In this document: piece by piece, positions 14,157 through 15,391 of the stretch | How positions within the stretch are numbered: the first letter of the stretch is position 1 | Layout: each line of letters opens with the position of its first letter | From: Candidatus Limnocylindria bacterium | GTDB taxonomy: Bacteria > Chloroflexota > Limnocylindria > QHBO01 | Length of the DNA: 15,391 bases | NCBI GenBank assembly: GCA_030146365.1 | Contig: JASLBU010000065.1 | Coordinates: 1-15,391 of the forward strand | Direction of reading: 5' to 3' | Notes under the pieces: model-generated | Told to the model about the DNA's origin: nothing | The model's input: the letters and a program-made list of their open reading frames with translations, nothing else | The model's database searches: none | Translations under genes and position numbers: made by a program

Positions 14157-14615
14157 GTGACCGACATCAACGGCTTGCGCCTCGCCTACCGTGGCTTCGT
14201 GGCGGGCCTGGCCGGCGGCTACGTGTGGGCCGCGATCGCCATGGTGCTCGGCGCACTGCTGTACCGCGACCCGCTGATGCCGTTGCGACCGATCGCGACC
14301 GCCGTCACGCCGCTGGCCGGCACGCCGGAGCTCGCGTTCGTGTTCGGGCTGGCCGCGGTGCAGGCCGGAGGGGCGATCGTGGGGATGTGCTTCGCGTACT
14401 TCTTCGCCCGCTTCTTCACCGTGCGCGCGACGCTCCGCATCGCCGGACCCGTGGTCGCCGTGCTCTCGTGGGCACTGCTCGCCGTCGCGCTGGACCGCAG
14501 CCGGATCGCACACCTCAGCACGGCCCACCAGGGCGTCGCGGCCATCGCCACCATCGGCTTCGGCGTCATGCTGGGCGCCGCGGTCCCGGTCCGCGGAGAG
14601 GTGGCCCGCCGCTAG
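14157..14615 (+). CDS. Small four-TM membrane protein of unknown function
   Basis: A 152-residue hydrophobic protein with four predicted TM helices (about 13-36, 59-87, 95-114, 124-143). The first loop is Pro-rich (YRDPLMPLRPIATAVTP), and the second helix ends in a Phe/Arg patch (FAYFFARFF). No family was recognised. The frame is open upstream into fabF2, but the GTG at 14157 is favoured because TACCAT lies 6 nt before it, and because it yields a short polar N-terminus before TM1. The stop codon is part of a CTAG that also supplies the stop of the convergent Nudix gene. Confidence 0.65.
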   Translation: MTDINGLRLAYRGFVAGLAGGYVWAAIAMVLGALLYRDPLMPLRPIATAVTPLAGTPELAFVFGLAAVQAGGAIVGMCFAYFFARFFTVRATLRIAGPVVAVLSWALLAVALDRSRIAHLSTAHQGVAAIATIGFGVMLGAAVPVRGEVARR

Positions 14616-15172
14616 GCGTCGCCTTCCACGTACAGCTCCGGCTCGAAGCGCGGTCCCCGGCCCGGCAGCGACGCCACCCAGTCGCGCAGCGCGGACTCCA
14701 CCGTCGAGAAGGCAAGCTCCTGCCAGGGAATCTCGTCCGGGCCGAAATCGCGGACCTCGCTGGTCTCGGCGGCCGGCAGCGCCCGGCCGCCGACGACGTC
14801 GGCCTCGAACGCGATCGTCACGATACCCGCCTCGGGCCGCGAATAGACTCCCGCGAGGCGCCCCACCTCGACGCGAAGCTCGGTCTCCTCCTCGGTCTCC
14901 CTTCGCGCGCCCTCCTGTGCGGACTCGCCGAGCTCCAGGAAGCCTCCGGGCAAGGTCCACCGTCCATGGCCCGGCTCGATCGATCGGCGGGCCAGGTGAA
15001 CCCGGCCGCCTCGGACCGGGATGGTATTCACCACGATCCGAGGGTTCTGCCATGTGACATGGCCCGCCGGGCATACCAGCCGCGGCCGGTGGTCCTCCTC
15101 CAGGAGGCGCTCCTCGACGGGCTGGCCGCAGTCCGGGCAGAAGCCGGCTGCACGAGAATCGACGCTGCGCAT
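14612..15172 (-). CDS. Zinc-ribbon Nudix hydrolase
   Basis: A 186-residue hydrolase of a nucleoside-diphosphate-linked substrate. Residues 12-38 form a zinc ribbon (C12-x2-C15 ... C34-x3-H38, the last ligand being unusual). Residues 77-99 are the Nudix box: G77, E83, then R91-E92-T-E-E95-E96, with the metal-binding Glu residues present. The box's near-invariant last Gly is Glu98 (EETEL where EETGL is usual). The layout recalls NudC-like and ADP-ribose-hydrolase-like proteins with an N-terminal ribbon and a NP..VV motif (43-48), but it is shorter than NudC and the substrate is unknown. The ATG at 15172 is preferred over the ATG at 15181 because the TAGGAT box overlaps the latter and lies 7 nt before the former. 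Divergent from cysS. Confidence 0.85.
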   Translation of the reverse strand: MRSVDSRAAGFCPDCGQPVEERLLEEDHRPRLVCPAGHVTWQNPRIVVNTIPVRGGRVHLARRSIEPGHGRWTLPGGFLELGESAQEGARRETEEETELRVEVGRLAGVYSRPEAGIVTIAFEADVVGGRALPAAETSEVRDFGPDEIPWQELAFSTVESALRDWVASLPGRGPRFEPELYVEGDA

Positions 15173-15179
15173 GGGGCGC

Positions 15180-15185
15180 ATCCTA
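15180..15185 (-). promoter_or_regulatory. -10 box of the Nudix gene
   Basis: Reads TAGGAT on the minus strand, 7 nt before the ATG at 15172. It overlaps the alternative ATG at 15181, which would therefore not be in the transcript. Confidence 0.5.
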
Positions 15186-15209
15186 TTCCCATTCGTGAGG
15201 CGGTTTGGC

Positions 15210-15226
15210 GTATATACCGTATATAC
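15210..15226. promoter_or_regulatory. Palindromic operator candidate between Nudix gene and cysS
   Basis: GTATATACCGTATATAC is two copies of the self-complementary octamer GTATATAC either side of a single C, a perfect 8-1-8 palindrome. If cysS transcription starts at its ATG (15256), the site spans about -46 to -30, over the -35 region. On the other side it lies about 38-54 nt upstream of the Nudix start. Sixteen bases that are mostly A/T stand out strongly in this GC-rich sequence. The regulator is unknown; GntR- or TetR-like dimers use sites of this size. Confidence 0.6.
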
Positions 15227-15240
15227 TCATGGACGCTGGC

Positions 15241-15246
15241 TACAAT
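15241..15246 (+). promoter_or_regulatory. -10 box of cysS
   Basis: TACAAT, 9 nt before the ATG at 15256, with the palindrome at 15210-15226 just upstream. Confidence 0.55.
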
Positions 15247-15255
15247 TGACAGCCC

Positions 15256-15391
15256 ATGCCGAGCACGCCTCCTCCGATCCGTCTCCACAATTCGATGACC
15301 CGCCGCGTCGAGGATCTCGTGCCGATCGAGGCCGGTCGCATCGGCATCTACACGTGCGGGAGCACGGTGTACAAGTACGCGCACATCGGCA
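15256..15391 (+). CDS. cysS: Cysteinyl-tRNA synthetase, N-terminal part (truncated by window end)
   Basis: About 45 codons are visible, with no stop before the window ends. The translation has the CysRS opening in order: IRLHNSMTRRVEDLVPIEAG, then IGIYTCGSTVYKYAHIG, i.e. the LYNTLTRxxExFxPLxPG, YVCGPTVY and start of the HIGH motif. C34 is the expected zinc-ligand Cys and H43 the first His of HIGH. The usual Pro of CGPTVY is Ser36, and the Asp after Tyr is Lys40. MshC, the related mycothiol ligase, has a different CGITPYD-type motif, so CysRS is preferred. The ATG at 15256 follows TACAAT by 9 nt. The enzyme charges tRNA-Cys in the cytoplasm. Confidence 0.85.
   Translation, partial: MPSTPPPIRLHNSMTRRVEDLVPIEAGRIGIYTCGSTVYKYAHIG

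Noticed and set aside
15229..15249. Six-codon ORF (MDAGYN) upstream of cysS
   Set aside because: It starts directly after a TATACT and would lie upstream of the cysS transcript start implied by TACAAT at 15241, so it is unlikely to be transcribed as an ORF.
15256..15391. MshC (mycothiol cysteine ligase) instead of CysRS
   Set aside because: The motif CGSTVYKYAHIG follows the CysRS pattern rather than the CGITPYD-type motif of MshC.

Overview
The window is a stretch of about 15.4 kb of very GC-rich bacterial chromosome (roughly 70% GC by eye) with dense coding on both strands. It holds nineteen protein genes plus one possible 21-codon leader ORF; two genes are cut by the window edges. No tRNA, rRNA, CRISPR array, insertion sequence or phage gene is visible, and no gene looks foreign by composition. 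Shine-Dalgarno sequences are almost absent. Nearly every first-in-operon gene instead has a TANNNT-type -10 box ending 6-10 nt before its start codon, so most transcripts here should be leaderless. That trait, the GC content, the Ser/Ala/Pro-linker membrane proteins and the gene families (DUF2203, fused MoaD-MoaE, CruF/DUF422-like carotenoid protein) fit a high-GC Chloroflexota lineage of the Limnocylindria/Ellin6529 kind. An actinobacterium is the main alternative. The taxonomic call is inference.

Layout, left to right. (1) 1-252: the start of a DUF2203 gene on the minus strand, divergent from a plus-strand promoter and small ORF that runs into (2) an arginase/agmatinase-family ureohydrolase (249-1340). 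(3) 1344-3404, minus: two membrane-anchored proteins with related C-terminal extracytoplasmic domains on Ser/Ala/Pro-rich stalks; the upstream one also has a cytoplasmic zinc ribbon. (4) 3473-4054, plus: a FlaR/adenylate-kinase-like P-loop protein, whose 3' end overlaps the next operon tail to tail. (5) 3988-8009, minus: a tight five-gene operon, aldehyde dehydrogenase, soluble Rieske protein, eight-TM membrane protein, MoaD-MoaE fusion and SGNH/GDSL hydrolase. (6) 8113-8991, plus: carotenoid-biosynthesis (DUF422-like) membrane protein. (7) 9019-10419, plus: M20 metallopeptidase/deacylase. (8) 10494-14071, plus: a fatty-acid synthesis operon, fabD and two tandem fabF paralogues. (9) 14157-14615, plus: small four-TM protein. 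(10) 14612-15172, minus: zinc-ribbon Nudix hydrolase. (11) 15256-end, plus: start of cysS. A perfect 8-1-8 AT-rich palindrome lies between the divergent Nudix and cysS promoters.

How it works together: the clearest pathway unit is fabD-fabF-fabF (malonyl loading and chain elongation by type II fatty-acid synthase). The first FabF has Leu where FabF enzymes carry the gating Phe, which suggests the two elongases differ in substrate range. The five-gene minus operon joins an aldehyde oxidiser, a 2Fe-2S carrier, a membrane protein and molybdopterin synthase, an unexplained redox-flavoured grouping. The remaining genes look like single-gene housekeeping units under their own leaderless promoters. 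Items worth following up are the stalked domain pair, the five-gene operon, the palindromic operator and the FabF1 gate substitution.
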